Part shown: piece by piece, positions 11,364 to 24,604 of the stretch
How the letters are laid out: each line of letters begins with the position of its first letter
Position numbering within the stretch: the first letter of the stretch is position 1
NCBI GenBank assembly: GCA_018136815.1
Contig: JADDIW010000130.1
Span: 1 to 64,000, forward strand
Reading direction: 5' to 3'
DNA: 64,000 nt
Source of the DNA: Isochrysis galbana
Taxonomy: Eukaryota; Haptophyta; Isochrysidales; Isochrysidaceae
Position numbers and translations under genes: made by a program
The notes under the pieces: model-generated
What the model was told of the DNA's origin: nothing
Database searches by the model: none
Seen by the model: the letters and a program-made list of their open reading frames with translations, nothing else

Positions 11364-12185
11364 ATGGAGCGCGCGCCGACCGCTCCCACCTCCCAGCCCC
11401 CCGCCGTCACGACGCCCCAACGGGGCCGCCCCAAACCGCCGGAGCCCAAGCGCCCACAGGCCGCCGCGCCGCCTGACAACGACGTCGACATGACGGCACC
11501 ACCCTCGCCTCCCAAGATGCCACAGAACCAGGGAACAGGCAGAGTCCTGTTCCCTGGTGACAACCAGACCCAGGGCAATGCCCTGCCACCCAACCCCTCC
11601 GCTCCTCCACCAACTCAAGGACTCCCCATGGGAGGTGGCAGCTCTGCTGCCACCCCCATGGCGGCCACTCCTACCATCAGTGCACCCCTCGGGGGCGGGC
11701 ACTTAACACAACAATCCATTTTGGGGGCCTTTGCGCCCTCAAACCAACAACCAACTCAAGCAGCCAGGACATACGCGCAAGCTGCGCATGGACACAAAGG
11801 GAAGGATCCAGCCCAGCAAGCCCAGCAGCCACAAGCCCAACAACCACAGCAGCCATCGCGCAAGCGGGCGGATCCTCAATCGGATCCAAAGCCGACTCTC
11901 CACAACACCACCCCTTTTGCTTCTCCTCCACCTGATGAGGAAGAGGAGCCCGCAGACACGCCTTTTTTCATCCAGCTAGCTCAGCTAGCTGATGACAAAA
12001 AGGACATCAAGAGCGAGGATGTCGCCACCTTCATGAAATTCCTCCTCTCCAGGCTGGAAGGCCTAGACGCAACTCCAGATGGCATGGACAAGGGCCGCAA
12101 AGGCCCTTGGATCTTCTACGTCGATGAAGACGCACACGATCAATTCAAGGCCGCATACGGAGACAAAGTTAACACAGCTGTTGCG
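11364..12185 (+). pseudogene. LINE-B ORF1, N-terminal part
   Basis: Opens with MERAPTAPTSQPPAVTTPQR and a long Pro/Gln-rich low-complexity region, then a compact segment (FFIQLAQLADDKKDIKSED...GMDKGRKGPWIFYVDEDA) conserved in LINE-A. It is likely the RNA-binding gag-like protein of the element. Similarity to LINE-A ends near 12177-12185, where an unrelated pyrimidine-rich insert starts. Start chosen at 11364 because the 5' hairpin and ATG are shared with LINE-A and the copy at 52327. Confidence 0.65.
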
Positions 12186-12860
12186 GGTAGGGGGGGGTCG
12201 TTCATACCCCCATGCATCTTTCCCGCCATTAGATCTCCTCGCGTGACTCCCTCTCCGTCGTCTAGTACCGCGTCACGCTCGCCTTTCGTCCGCTCCCGAT
12301 AGGATCGTCCCCTCGCGTCCCTCTCTCCCCGTTTCCCGCCTCGTCTCTCCTTTCCTCTCTCCCCGTTCCCCCTGAGTGTTTCCGCCCGCCGTCATCTCTC
12401 TTCTTTCCCGTGTGTTCTCTCTTTCCCCCCGCGTGCCTTCTCTTGGGTCGGTATCTCTTCTGACGCCCAGCGCTATCGCTCGAGCGCTCCTGTGGTCTCC
12501 TGCCCTCTGTGCCCTCCGTCCTCGTTCCCGCCTCACGTGATCACATGCCAGTCGAGGACTCCCGTTCATCCTCAGCCCCTTCGATGCGTGCTCCCCATGT
12601 GTCCGGTAGCCCGCGCCCCATGCCTCCGAATTGTACCTCACATGTTACATGCATCAACTCTCCTGCCTCTACATGCAACACAGCCACAGCTCCACTCCAT
12701 CTCACACATGGTAGCGGAGGCGTGCCGATCACGCCTTCTCACTTACGCCCGCTCCTCTTCGCTCCCCACGCCACAGCCGCTCTCGATCCTGCCGCCTCCT
12801 GTCCGCCACCAAACGAAAAAACTCGCTCTCGTCGTCGACTCCTCAGTTAGCCATCCATGG
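12186..12860. other. Insert within LINE-B ORF1, identity unknown
   Basis: Pyrimidine-rich sequence with no protein resemblance, between two parts of ORF1. It starts at GTTGCGGGTAGGGGGGGG. The same GTTGCGGGTAGGGGGG string ends the LINE fragment at 52427-52441, so it may be a preferred junction or the start of another repeat. The right border lies between about 12845 and 12880. Confidence 0.45.
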
Positions 12861-13263
12861 AGCCCCCGGAGGCTGCAAAGGATACGACAAGCCGTGGGCT
12901 ATCTCATTTCTCCGTAAAAACCAAGTTAGCTTTCGCCAATGCACGTGCGAACAAGATAAGGCGAAGGCAGAACAACGAAAGCGCCAAAGGGACGCAAGTA
13001 ACGCCATGGACTACAGGGCCCTCATGGGCCTTGGAGCGGCGGCGCCATGCCGCCGATTCATGGCGGGCGAATGCAAAAACAACCGCATGAAAGGACGTCA
13101 AATCGTCCAATGCTCCTCCAGTCACGACATCCCCGGATGTTGGGTAAAGGATCCCACCACGGGCAAACAAACTTGTATGGTCAAATGCAATCTTAAACCT
13201 AATAAGGCTTATCCAGGGTACTGCGTGAACGGAGTTAGTTGCCTTTACCGTCATGGTGAATAG
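12861..13263 (+). pseudogene. LINE-B ORF1, C-terminal zinc-binding part
   Basis: In frame 3 (ending TAG 13261-13263) it encodes a basic coiled stretch followed by a Cys/His-rich domain: CRRFMAGEC, then CSSSHDIPGC, C.VKC, GYC and a final C-x4-H (CLYRH). This resembles CCCH/CCHC nucleic-acid binding modules of gag-like ORF1 proteins. Its stop overlaps the ORF2 start (ATGGTGAATAG, 13253-13263). Confidence 0.6.
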
Positions 13264-14002
13264 TAGTGACTTAAAGATTGCGACATACAATTTGAACGGA
13301 GCGAAACATAAATTAACGTCGACTCTAGCGCAAGCGAGACTAGGAGGGATCCATGTTCTGTACGCGCAAGAACTACACCATTACAGCGATGGGTGGCACC
13401 TAAGGGTGCGAGGTTTGGCCAGGTCCCTTGGCTGGGACTAGTTTCAATCCCCCGCGTCTAGGGGCGACCCTGGGAGCGGAGTGGCGGTAGCCATTAGAAG
13501 AGACAGAAGCGACGTAGTAGTAGAATCTTGGTCGGTAGTTATCCCGGGAAGGCTGGTAGTAGTAAAGGCTAAGATCGGACATGAGACAATATCTTTCGCC
13601 TCAGTGTATCTAAATGCTCGACCTAATACGCGTAAAGAAGACATCAAAGTCCTTCATGAGACATCGGAAATACTTTCTCACACCATTATAGCGGGCGATT
13701 TCAATTGCGTGGAGAACATACATAGAGACACCCGGCCCATCGCGGGGGCGACCCCTTATGCAAATACGGGAGGCAGAGCCCTCACGAGGGCGCTTGCCTC
13801 GCATGGGCTCACTGACGTCCAACTGCTGGTTAATCCGGGCTTAAAAGAACAATACACGAGGTGCGGGCACCAGACCCACACGAGAATAGATCGAGTATAC
13901 GCCGCAGAATACTACTCCACGTGGAGATGGCATAAGGCATACATAGATCTTAAACTTTTCACGGGCCTAGCGGCGTCGGACCACCACCCACATAGACCAT
14001 AA
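13253..14002 (+). pseudogene. LINE-B ORF2, AP-like endonuclease domain
   Basis: Motifs of the exonuclease/endonuclease/phosphatase family appear in order: ATYNLNG, YAQE, GDFN (about 13696-13707), TRIDRVY and SDHHP at the end. An in-frame TAG at 13439-13441 interrupts it. The frame shifts just after SDHHP, near 13990. The domain would nick target DNA to prime reverse transcription. Non-functional as it stands. Confidence 0.8.
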
Positions 14003-14930
14003 CTTTTATCTGCGCCGAAGAGGCGACTACCACAAAGTCCAGCTCAATGTCATGGGAGAGCCCCACATCCACGAGCGGATTAGCCCGCAACTACTGCCAG
14101 ACGAACTATACACCCCGCTGAAGTGGGGACGTGCGTACGACGGCCCGGCGGAAACGGCGTACCCGTTACCTCAAGAATACATGCTAAACGGCACACGTAC
14201 AACACTAGAGGATGTAAGTGTCAGGGACTTGACTAAAGCGTTCCTCGCTTTGAGGAAAACCAAAACACAAAAATCCACACTAAGATGGGAAAAAAGGTTA
14301 CCGGTCCTCTCGGGAAAGTGGAAACAAATATCGCAATTATACAAATATAACTTTTTGACGCCTAGAGACTCTTATTTGCATTTCAAACATGTCCTACATA
14401 GGAGGTTAGCTACAGCGAACCGCTTTGCTGACGATCCAACATGCCGCTTTTGCGGCATAGCCCCTGAAAGCTCCACCCACCTGGCCTCATGTATCGCGAC
14501 GGAGCCCATCTTTGAATTCATAGAAGGACTTCTGGGGATTAGCCTTAGGCCGGGATCCGAAACAGCCCAACGACTTTTCTGTTATCAAGTGGACAGACCG
14601 CACCCCTCCTCGGGATACTTAGGCATCCTGGCGTGGAGGTACATCCTAACTGACTTTTATAACATCCAATATGGCAACGCGGACGGCAGGTCCGTTAGGT
14701 CGATCTTAAGAGCGATCCTTGCGAGATACCACCTATTAGTAACGGCGAAAGTCGGGTTCTTTCAGAGGCTGAAAAAACAACGAGAGAATATGGGGCTACA
14801 CGCCCCGAGTAACAAACACATTAAGAAATTGATAAGTCCGCTCTACACGGTGGACAAGGAGTTCAACCTAGGAACATCGGAAGACCTCCTGCAGGCGGCG
14901 AGAGGTCTAGACATCCGTAACATCACCTAA
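13995..14930 (+). pseudogene. LINE-B ORF2, C-terminal post-RT region with zinc domain
   Basis: Open from before 14052 to TAA at 14928-14930. A CCHC pattern (CRFC-x9-H-x4-C, about 14450-14490) follows LHRRLATANRFADD, as in the zf-RVT region that lies after the reverse transcriptase of many LINEs. No RT motifs (such as a [FY]ADD box with its flanking blocks) occur between SDHHP and this region. The FADD here belongs to the zinc region. So the ~450-600 residue RT domain has been lost. Confidence 0.7.
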
Positions 14931-16084
14931 GGCACTTAATACCGCGTCTTAGAAGACACCGCGGAGGATATCAATGATGATCCCACGATATACAATGGAA
15001 GGCAACCCGAATTAACACTAGCATAAAGGACGAATCACAGTCTCCAGCCCCCTTCTCTCCAACTCCCGGCCGAAGCAGCGCGCGCGGCCTCCCCGGAACC
15101 AGCTTCTCCGATAAAGAGGGAACTGGGAAAGGGGGAGGGGGTTGTCAGGGGTTAAGGTTGGGTAGTAGGGAGGTACACTAGCACACTGCCTCACGCCGCA
15201 CGCGTAGCGGGGAATTTTAAGAAGATTTTTTTTTTACGGCAACCAACCCTTCTTTGAACATCAACCAAAAATCGTACGCTGAGGCGCTGAGGCGGCCGGC
15301 CCCAAGGGGAAGCGCCCACAGGAAGCACAGAGGGCTCCTCAATCCACCCAACAACCCCAGCCGCCCTCGCGCAAGAGGGCCGACCCACAGTTGGAGACCA
15401 AGCCGACTCAGACCACCAACACTCAATTCGCCTCCCCCCCTCATGATGATGAGGAAGAGCCGGATGGCACCCCTTTCTTCATCCAGCTAGCTCAGCTAGC
15501 CGATGACAAGAAGGACATCAAAAGCGAGGATGTTGCCACCTACATGAAATATCTTCTCTCCAAGCTAGAAGGCCTGGATGCCACTCCAGACGGGATGGAC
15601 AAAGGACGCAAAGGTCCTTCCTTGGGATCTTTTATGTCGATGAGGACGCACACGACCCATTCAAAGCCGCCTATGGAGACAAACTCCAAGCAACCCTCTC
15701 GGGCGTACCACATGAATTTGCAATTACCTACGGCGCCTTAGCCGACTCTGCTCCTCGAAAGTCTAGCGCCATCCGTTCCTCTTTCAAAGAGGTGGCAACT
15801 TACATCGTGTTTCGCATTTTTGATCCGGTGAAAGCCTACAAGACGAAAACTCGACACCTAGCGAGCACGCTGGAGCGTGAAGGTTTCCAGCACGTACTAA
15901 CTAAGGGGCAATCAACAACGAGCCAAAACCACGATTGAAGGAATCACGAAAGTCGAGTCGGGCAAACGCCCGATTTGGCACTTTTACGTCTTCTACGGAC
16001 ACGTCCGCCTTGGGGCACCGCTTCCCGCGCAATTTCCTTGTGACTCTCGACGACGGAGAGAGTTTCAATCTGGACTGGCAGGCC

Positions 16085-16805
16085 ATCTTCCATGGTTGGG
16101 AGATGGATGGCGGGCAGTGGCGAGGGCGAGCGCGAAGACGGAGCGGACATAGCGGATAGCGAGGGTGAGTGGGTGAGTGAGTGGATTTGGTTGGTGTTGT
16201 AAGATTGCTGGTTACGACTGAGCGAGAGCGAGAGCGAAAACGAGGGAGCGAGGAGCGACTGGGACGAGGGACGAGGGCGACAGAGGCCGACAGGGTACCA
16301 ACCCGATGAGTCCGACAACAATCCGAGACACGCACACCTGACTTTCACCCAACATTCCTCCACACTAACGTATCTTTCTCCACTTGGGCGGGGAAAACAC
16401 AGAAGGAAGGAAACAAGGAAGAGAAAGCCGACAAGAGAGCGATGATGCGACGGAAGAGCCGACGGCGAACGGCGGTTACCGCGAACGAACAGATAGAAAG
16501 TAAGGAGGGAATCTACGAGCGTAAACCGGAAGGGGAGAGAGGGTAGGCTTCGCGCGGGGGAAAGGTCCGCAACGACGAACACCTACGACGAGAGCGAGAA
16601 CGAGCGCGGGGGAACGACAGCAAGGAGGGACCAAAGGCAGAGCAAGGCCCAAGGTGCAAAGGAGCGAAACAGGAGCGAGACAGGCCACAAAGGGGCGCAA
16701 CGGCAAGGAGCGAGGGGCGAGTTACGAGTGCAGAGTTCTACAAGTTACGAGTAAAACCCCGCGGCAACAAGAACGACTGGGCTCGAAGACGCCTAAGGTC
16801 GGAAG
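16085..16805 (-). mobile_element. Gypsy-like LTR element relic: gag start and 5' leader
   Basis: Minus-strand ATG at 16150 opens MSAPSSRSPSP, identical to gag starts at 58348 (minus) and 59601 (plus). After about 12 residues it runs into reversed LINE-A sequence, so only the gag start is left. Upstream on minus (16151-16800) is a repetitive leader rich in CTCGCTCTCG-type repeats, similar in style to the leader of the 58348 copy. Confidence 0.55.
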
Positions 16806-16945
16806 TCGATCGCGGATGCGACAGGTCGCTTCGGCGACAGTGGCGTGTCCATGAACGCTTCGTCCATGGCGGCGAGGGCGGCGGCAGCGAGGGCGGGAGG
16901 CGGCGCGCGCTCCATGACCCTATCAGTTTACTGATAGTTGTAGTG
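16806..16945 (-). mobile_element. Retroposon 5' end with pre-ATG hairpin (MERAPPPALAA family)
   Basis: On minus, hairpin CTATCAGT-TT-ACTGATAG (16920-16937) precedes ATG at 16915, which opens a MERAPPPALAAAALAAMDEA-like ORF ending in DTPLSPKRP. This is the same start as at 32526 and 52036. It then joins TGTCGCATCCGCGATCGACTTC-type sequence, which is also found at 52448. Confidence 0.75.
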
Positions 16946-17241
16946 CGATGTGCCTAAGGGGGAGATACGAAGAGGTCGTAAATTAAACCTGATTGCCCCC
17001 AGAAGCAGATAAAGAACCGCTGTAAAGATAGCAAATTAAACCTATTTGCGAGGCGCCTGGGAGGAAGGAAGGTGGGGAAACTTCCCTTCTCTTTCGAGAG
17101 AAAGAGAGAGGGCGCTCCACAACCCACGATCCCATGCATCCAAGCGAAGCTTTTGACCGAGAACGAGAACGAGAGAATTATAACGATAAATACCGAACGA
17201 CGAAGAGAAGCCTAACGAGTGTCGATTCGCGAATGCGACAC
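16945..17241 (+). repeat. Dispersed repeat, LTR-like (also 59235-59535)
   Basis: About 295 bp strongly similar to 59235-59535. It includes two AAATTAAACCT... segments, CTTTCGAGAGAAAGAGAG and AATTATAACGATAAATACCGAA, and ends in GCGAATGCGACAC. At 59536 it is followed by a leader and gag ATG, so it is probably the end of an LTR. Confidence 0.75.
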
Positions 17242-21309
<4,068 letters not shown>

Positions 21310-21663
21310 GGGGAATTTCGCTGCTTACATCATGGCCTGCCAGCGCCTGTTGCAGCCAATTCCAGCGCGCCGGCGGTCAAGTGAGGCGCGTCGGCGTGGG
21401 TTCGAGCACATCTTGCCAAGTGGCATTCGCTCTAGGACGCAGCCAGCGGCGTGGTCATGTCATGTGTGCAACGATCAATGAGAGCGAACGGTAAAGAAAA
21501 TCCTAGCAAACTAGCCGCTGCTAAAATCTGCTTTTAAAAGCTCACACCTGGCTCTGTGTTTGTGACTCTCTCTATCGTGCTACCACGCCCCTTCTCCCTC
21601 TGACTACCCCCTCCTACTTGCTAGCCTTTCCCTTTCCGTTATATTCAGCGCGTTCACAGGCTG
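21310..21663. other. 3' flank of the PRP40-like gene
   Basis: No gene seen. It turns from GC-rich to AT-richer sequence after about 21470. No clear polyadenylation signal could be assigned. Confidence 0.4.
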
Positions 21664-21912
21664 CAACCAGAGCTTCGCAGACGACGAGCTCGTGCACGCT
21701 CAAACGGAAATAGACATGGTGGCGGATGCTAGGAAAGTCCAGATGGCGGCGATCCCCGGAGCAACCCGGCCGGGCACCATAGCTGACCCTAATCGTAAGG
21801 AAGTCGACAAACGACGAACGTTCTCACCGGCCCCGACTCCCGTCTCTAGCGGAACATATAATAAGGACGGAAGAGCTTGTTACGAAACATTTTTTATGAA
21901 GATCCACACCTA
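21664..21912 (+). pseudogene. Transposable-element ORF fragment (family of 9692-9865)
   Basis: Encodes QTEIDMVADARKVQMAAIPG and a following DPNRKEVDKRRTF segment, matching the fragment at 9692-9865. It continues about 25 residues further (YNKDGRACYETFF) before a stop. There is no start region and no partner domain. The element type is unknown. Confidence 0.5.
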
Positions 21913-22139
21913 AGCACGCCAACGGAGACATCCCGGCGATGTATGCCGGGGTAAGGTGGGACGACCCACAGCAACCAGTTCTGAAACAAGGCTAGGGATT
22001 GGCTGGAGCAGTTATCCAGATAACTTGGTGAACTGCCACTAACTGCCCTTGTGAGGCGGCGCAAGCAATTATCTAACTGCCCCGTGATGCGCCCGTCGAG
22101 CAAGTAACTCAGTTAATTTCCGTCCGTGGAGGCGAGCGG

Positions 22140-22330
22140 GTGAGCGGGTGGCTTTTCACTGTGCGGCTCGCCTACCGCGGCTTCGACGTGCGCCGCCGTG
22201 TCCAAGGCCGCATCCCGTCCACCGCCGTCGTGGTGGACCTCTGCTGCGGCACCGGCTTCTCGGTGACGCCCCACACGCGCTCGGTCGGCGTCGACCTCAG
22301 CGTGCCCATGCTCACCGTCGCGCGCGCAAG
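22140..22330 (+). pseudogene. SAM-dependent methyltransferase fragment (motif I exon)
   Basis: One exon-length stretch encodes RLAYRGFDVRRRVQGRIP, then VVVDLCCGTGFS, a class I methyltransferase glycine-rich motif I, then SVGVDLSVPML, the motif II acidic region. After ARARRERE it dissolves into a GAGAGA run and GC-rich repeats. No further methyltransferase motifs are found nearby, so it is most likely a broken or captured fragment. The substrate cannot be inferred. Confidence 0.65.
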
Positions 22331-22439
22331 GAGAGAGAGAGAGATACCAGCCGTTTTCTCGTCATATATCCATGGGGGGTTCCGCCCGTCCTCCGCGCCC
22401 AGAGTTCCCCCGCGAAAAGAGTGAACGCACGGCGTGCAC

Positions 22440-22780
22440 CTTCCTGGAAGTTGCTATGCGCACGCACGGCGCCCCCGCGGGGGGGGCGCCGGTGCACATC
22501 GCGCCGTGCCCACGCACGGCGTGCACATGTGAGGCGCTGTGTAACGAAACATCTCTTATATGGCCAGTTTACGTAGTTGTGGGCCGCAGGGGCTATGGAA
22601 CGGGTTGACATGCGCACGCACGGCGTATCCGCGGGGGGACCGATGCACATCGCGCCGTGCCCACGCACGGCGTGTACATTGTGATTGCAAGTCATCATAG
22701 GTACTGCAATGAAACATCTACGTAGTTGTGGGCCGCAGGGGTGCACATCGCGCCGTGCCCATGCAGCACGTGTGATTGGC
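22440..22780. repeat. Three copies of a GC-rich palindromic module
   Basis: GCACATCGCGCCGTGCCCA recurs near 22494, 22642 and 22743, each followed by CGCACGGCGTG(C/T)ACAT or a decayed form. TACGTAGTTGTGGGCCGCAG occurs at about 22569 and 22721. The modules can pair with themselves (CGCCGTGC / GCACGGCG). They sit directly upstream of a small membrane ORF. Confidence 0.75.
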
Positions 22781-22839
22781 AGGAGGAAGGGCAGGAAGCG
22801 CCCAATTTTTTTGTGGAAGAAACGTTAGAGGCGAGCACC

Positions 22840-23118
22840 ATGCCGATCTACCGTATCAGGAGCAAAAATGAATACGACGTTATTGGGCTTAAAAAGGCGA
22901 TACAAATATTTCTTCTTGTGTCTTTGGTTATCATCTTATTATCATTCGCCTTGACCGTGGTATTCTCGCAGCATTCAGAGTTGGACTTCGCCATAAAGAC
23001 TGGAATCGGGCTGTCAGTGGGCGTCGCACTGACCTTTCTTGTCTTCTTTACGTTGTGGAAAACGAAAATATGGCGTTTTAGCCTACCGAAGGGTAAGGTC
23101 CTCAGCTCAAAAGGGTAA
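22840..23118 (+). CDS. Small two-helix membrane protein, unknown
   Basis: 92 residues from ATG 22840. Two clear hydrophobic segments (about residues 22-44, around IFLLVSLVIILLSFALTVVF, and about 55-72) are separated by a short polar loop; both termini carry Lys/Arg. The open frame extends upstream to 22726, but that part lies in the palindromic repeats, so the internal Met was chosen. Base composition is clearly AT-richer than the surroundings, which suggests an origin in a mobile element or virus-like source. No family recognised. Confidence 0.4.
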   Translation: MPIYRIRSKNEYDVIGLKKAIQIFLLVSLVIILLSFALTVVFSQHSELDFAIKTGIGLSVGVALTFLVFFTLWKTKIWRFSLPKGKVLSSKG

Positions 23119-24136
23119 GAATAAAACCCGTAACGAAAACACGGCGTGCACCGATGTGATTAGCGAAGAAGCTTTGACGGCGTCTCTCTCTTATAATTTT
23201 AACAAGATCTAATGTTAAACAACTACAATACAACTGTGGACATTTGATCGCTCAATTCGACTGATGTCCCACTATTGACGGAACGACACCTAAGGAGCAA
23301 CCAAGGCCTAGATTTTAGTTAGGTTTAGTGGACGCGGTGGCATGCGCATGTGTGGCGATGCGCGCGGGGATGCGGTGCAATAGACGCGAAGGCGAGAGAT
23401 ATCTATGGATATTTCATGAGATATTTGGGCTGAACTTTGAGATATATCGGAGATATCCCCCATGGATATTTGGGCGAAAAATCGTGGATATTTTGGCCTA
23501 CCCCTACCGAGCAGGCCGGCGCGCCGGCGAGCTCGTCCTCTCTCTCTCCTCTCTCTCTCTCTCTTCTTCTTCTTCTTCTTCTGCTCTTTCTCTGCTCTCT
23601 TGCTTTTTATTCTATTGCACGTGGGGTGCAGGGTATATGTTTTTGCCAGAGATGCGCGCGAGAGGAGACAGACATACAGAGGGAGGGAGAGGAGAGAGAG
23701 AAGAGCAAAGTGTCGAAGCGGGAAAATCTACTGGTTTTTTTGCCTCAATAACGGAATTTACCAGTGGCTACCGGTGTCTTGGTTTTCGCGGGCGCGCCAA
23801 CGCAGAGACCCGCCCAAATATGTGCGCGCGAGCGCCTCGGACCAGCCCGAATATGTATAAATATGTGTAAATATGTATTTCCGGGCCGACATGCCCTAAT
23901 TTCAAGTTGATATTTCAAGAAATATCTGCCAGGCCCTAACCACCGGCCGCACGGGTCCTGCAGGTGCCCTCCACATCCACCAGGCCTCATGGTAGCTGGA
24001 GGAGGCAGACAGCCGCTCGCGCGCGCGCCACCCCCATTCCCTAACCCGCCACCTTAAGAAGATTTTCTTTTTTTAAGGATATAGGCCCTTCCATACGTAT
24101 TATACACAATTTTCATTTTCATCGGCTGCGGCGCGT
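23119..24136. other. Non-coding, repeat-derived region
   Basis: Contains many GATATTT/GATATC-type degenerate repeats (23395-23500, 23870-23930) resembling the TTCGATATTTCGCC repeats near 39720. There is a CT/TTC tract at 23537-23582. At 24053-24080 a TTAAGAAGATTTTCTTTTTTT end resembles the 3' tail of LINE-B. No gene seen. Confidence 0.45.
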
Positions 24137-24604
24137 ATTCAACGACTAGGCTGAGAAACCTCATTTTGCCCATTTGCTAAGCATTCGGTATGAGCACCCA
24201 GCTTCGAGAAGCAGAACAACGGCTGGATACAAATATTGTGACGGTTGGCGGTTGGGCCCTGCCGCCGGGGCGGGGGGAGTCGTCCCAGGAACAGTCGTGC
24301 AACGAACGGTTTGGCGTTAGATAACCGTGGCGGAGTGAGAAGGCGGTCGATCGACTGTTGGCTCGACTCTTCGACGAGTGTAGGAAGCCTATTCTTAGTC
24401 TATGGGACACGGCGAGAAGAAACTCTCCACGAGTACTCCTACAGTCTTCGCTCGACTCTTTCTCTTTGTAAGAGTGTGAGAGGAGGCTATTCTTAGGCGG
24501 TGGGACACGGAGATCACGATCTCCGACGTCCGCAGCCGCGTGAAACGGATTTTGGAAGCGAATGGAATCCTCCGCCGGCCCTCTCGTGGCCACCCTCCCC
24601 ACCG

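Larger units (their letters stand above)
11341..15232 (+). mobile_element. LINE-B: non-LTR retrotransposon with EN and C-terminal zinc domain, RT region deleted
   Basis: Flanked by the 18-bp duplication TTTACGGCAACCAACCCT (11323-11340 and 15233-15250). It begins with hairpin AACTAT-TGTT-ATAGTT and ends in a T-rich tail, AAGAAGATTTTTTTTT. ORF1 starts at 11364 and its 3' part ends at 13263. ORF2 starts at 13253, overlapping ORF1. ORF2 runs directly from the endonuclease domain to the post-RT zinc domain, so a reverse transcriptase domain is missing. ORF1 is interrupted by foreign sequence (12186-12860). Confidence 0.8.
9866..16115 (+). mobile_element. LINE-A: non-LTR retrotransposon, interrupted twice
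   Basis: The 5' end carries hairpin AACTAT-TGTT-ATAGTT then ATG at 9891, opening a Pro-rich ORF1 (MERAPTAPTSQPP). The element is split by a TIR transposon (9971-11023) and by LINE-B (11341-15232). Its own ORF1 resumes at 15251-16110. That part includes FFIQLAQLADDKKDIKSED, YATYIVFRIFDP-type and IWHFYVFYGH-type segments, with several frameshifts. The 3' side is cut by gypsy gag sequence near 16110. No ORF2 of this copy remains. Confidence 0.7.
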
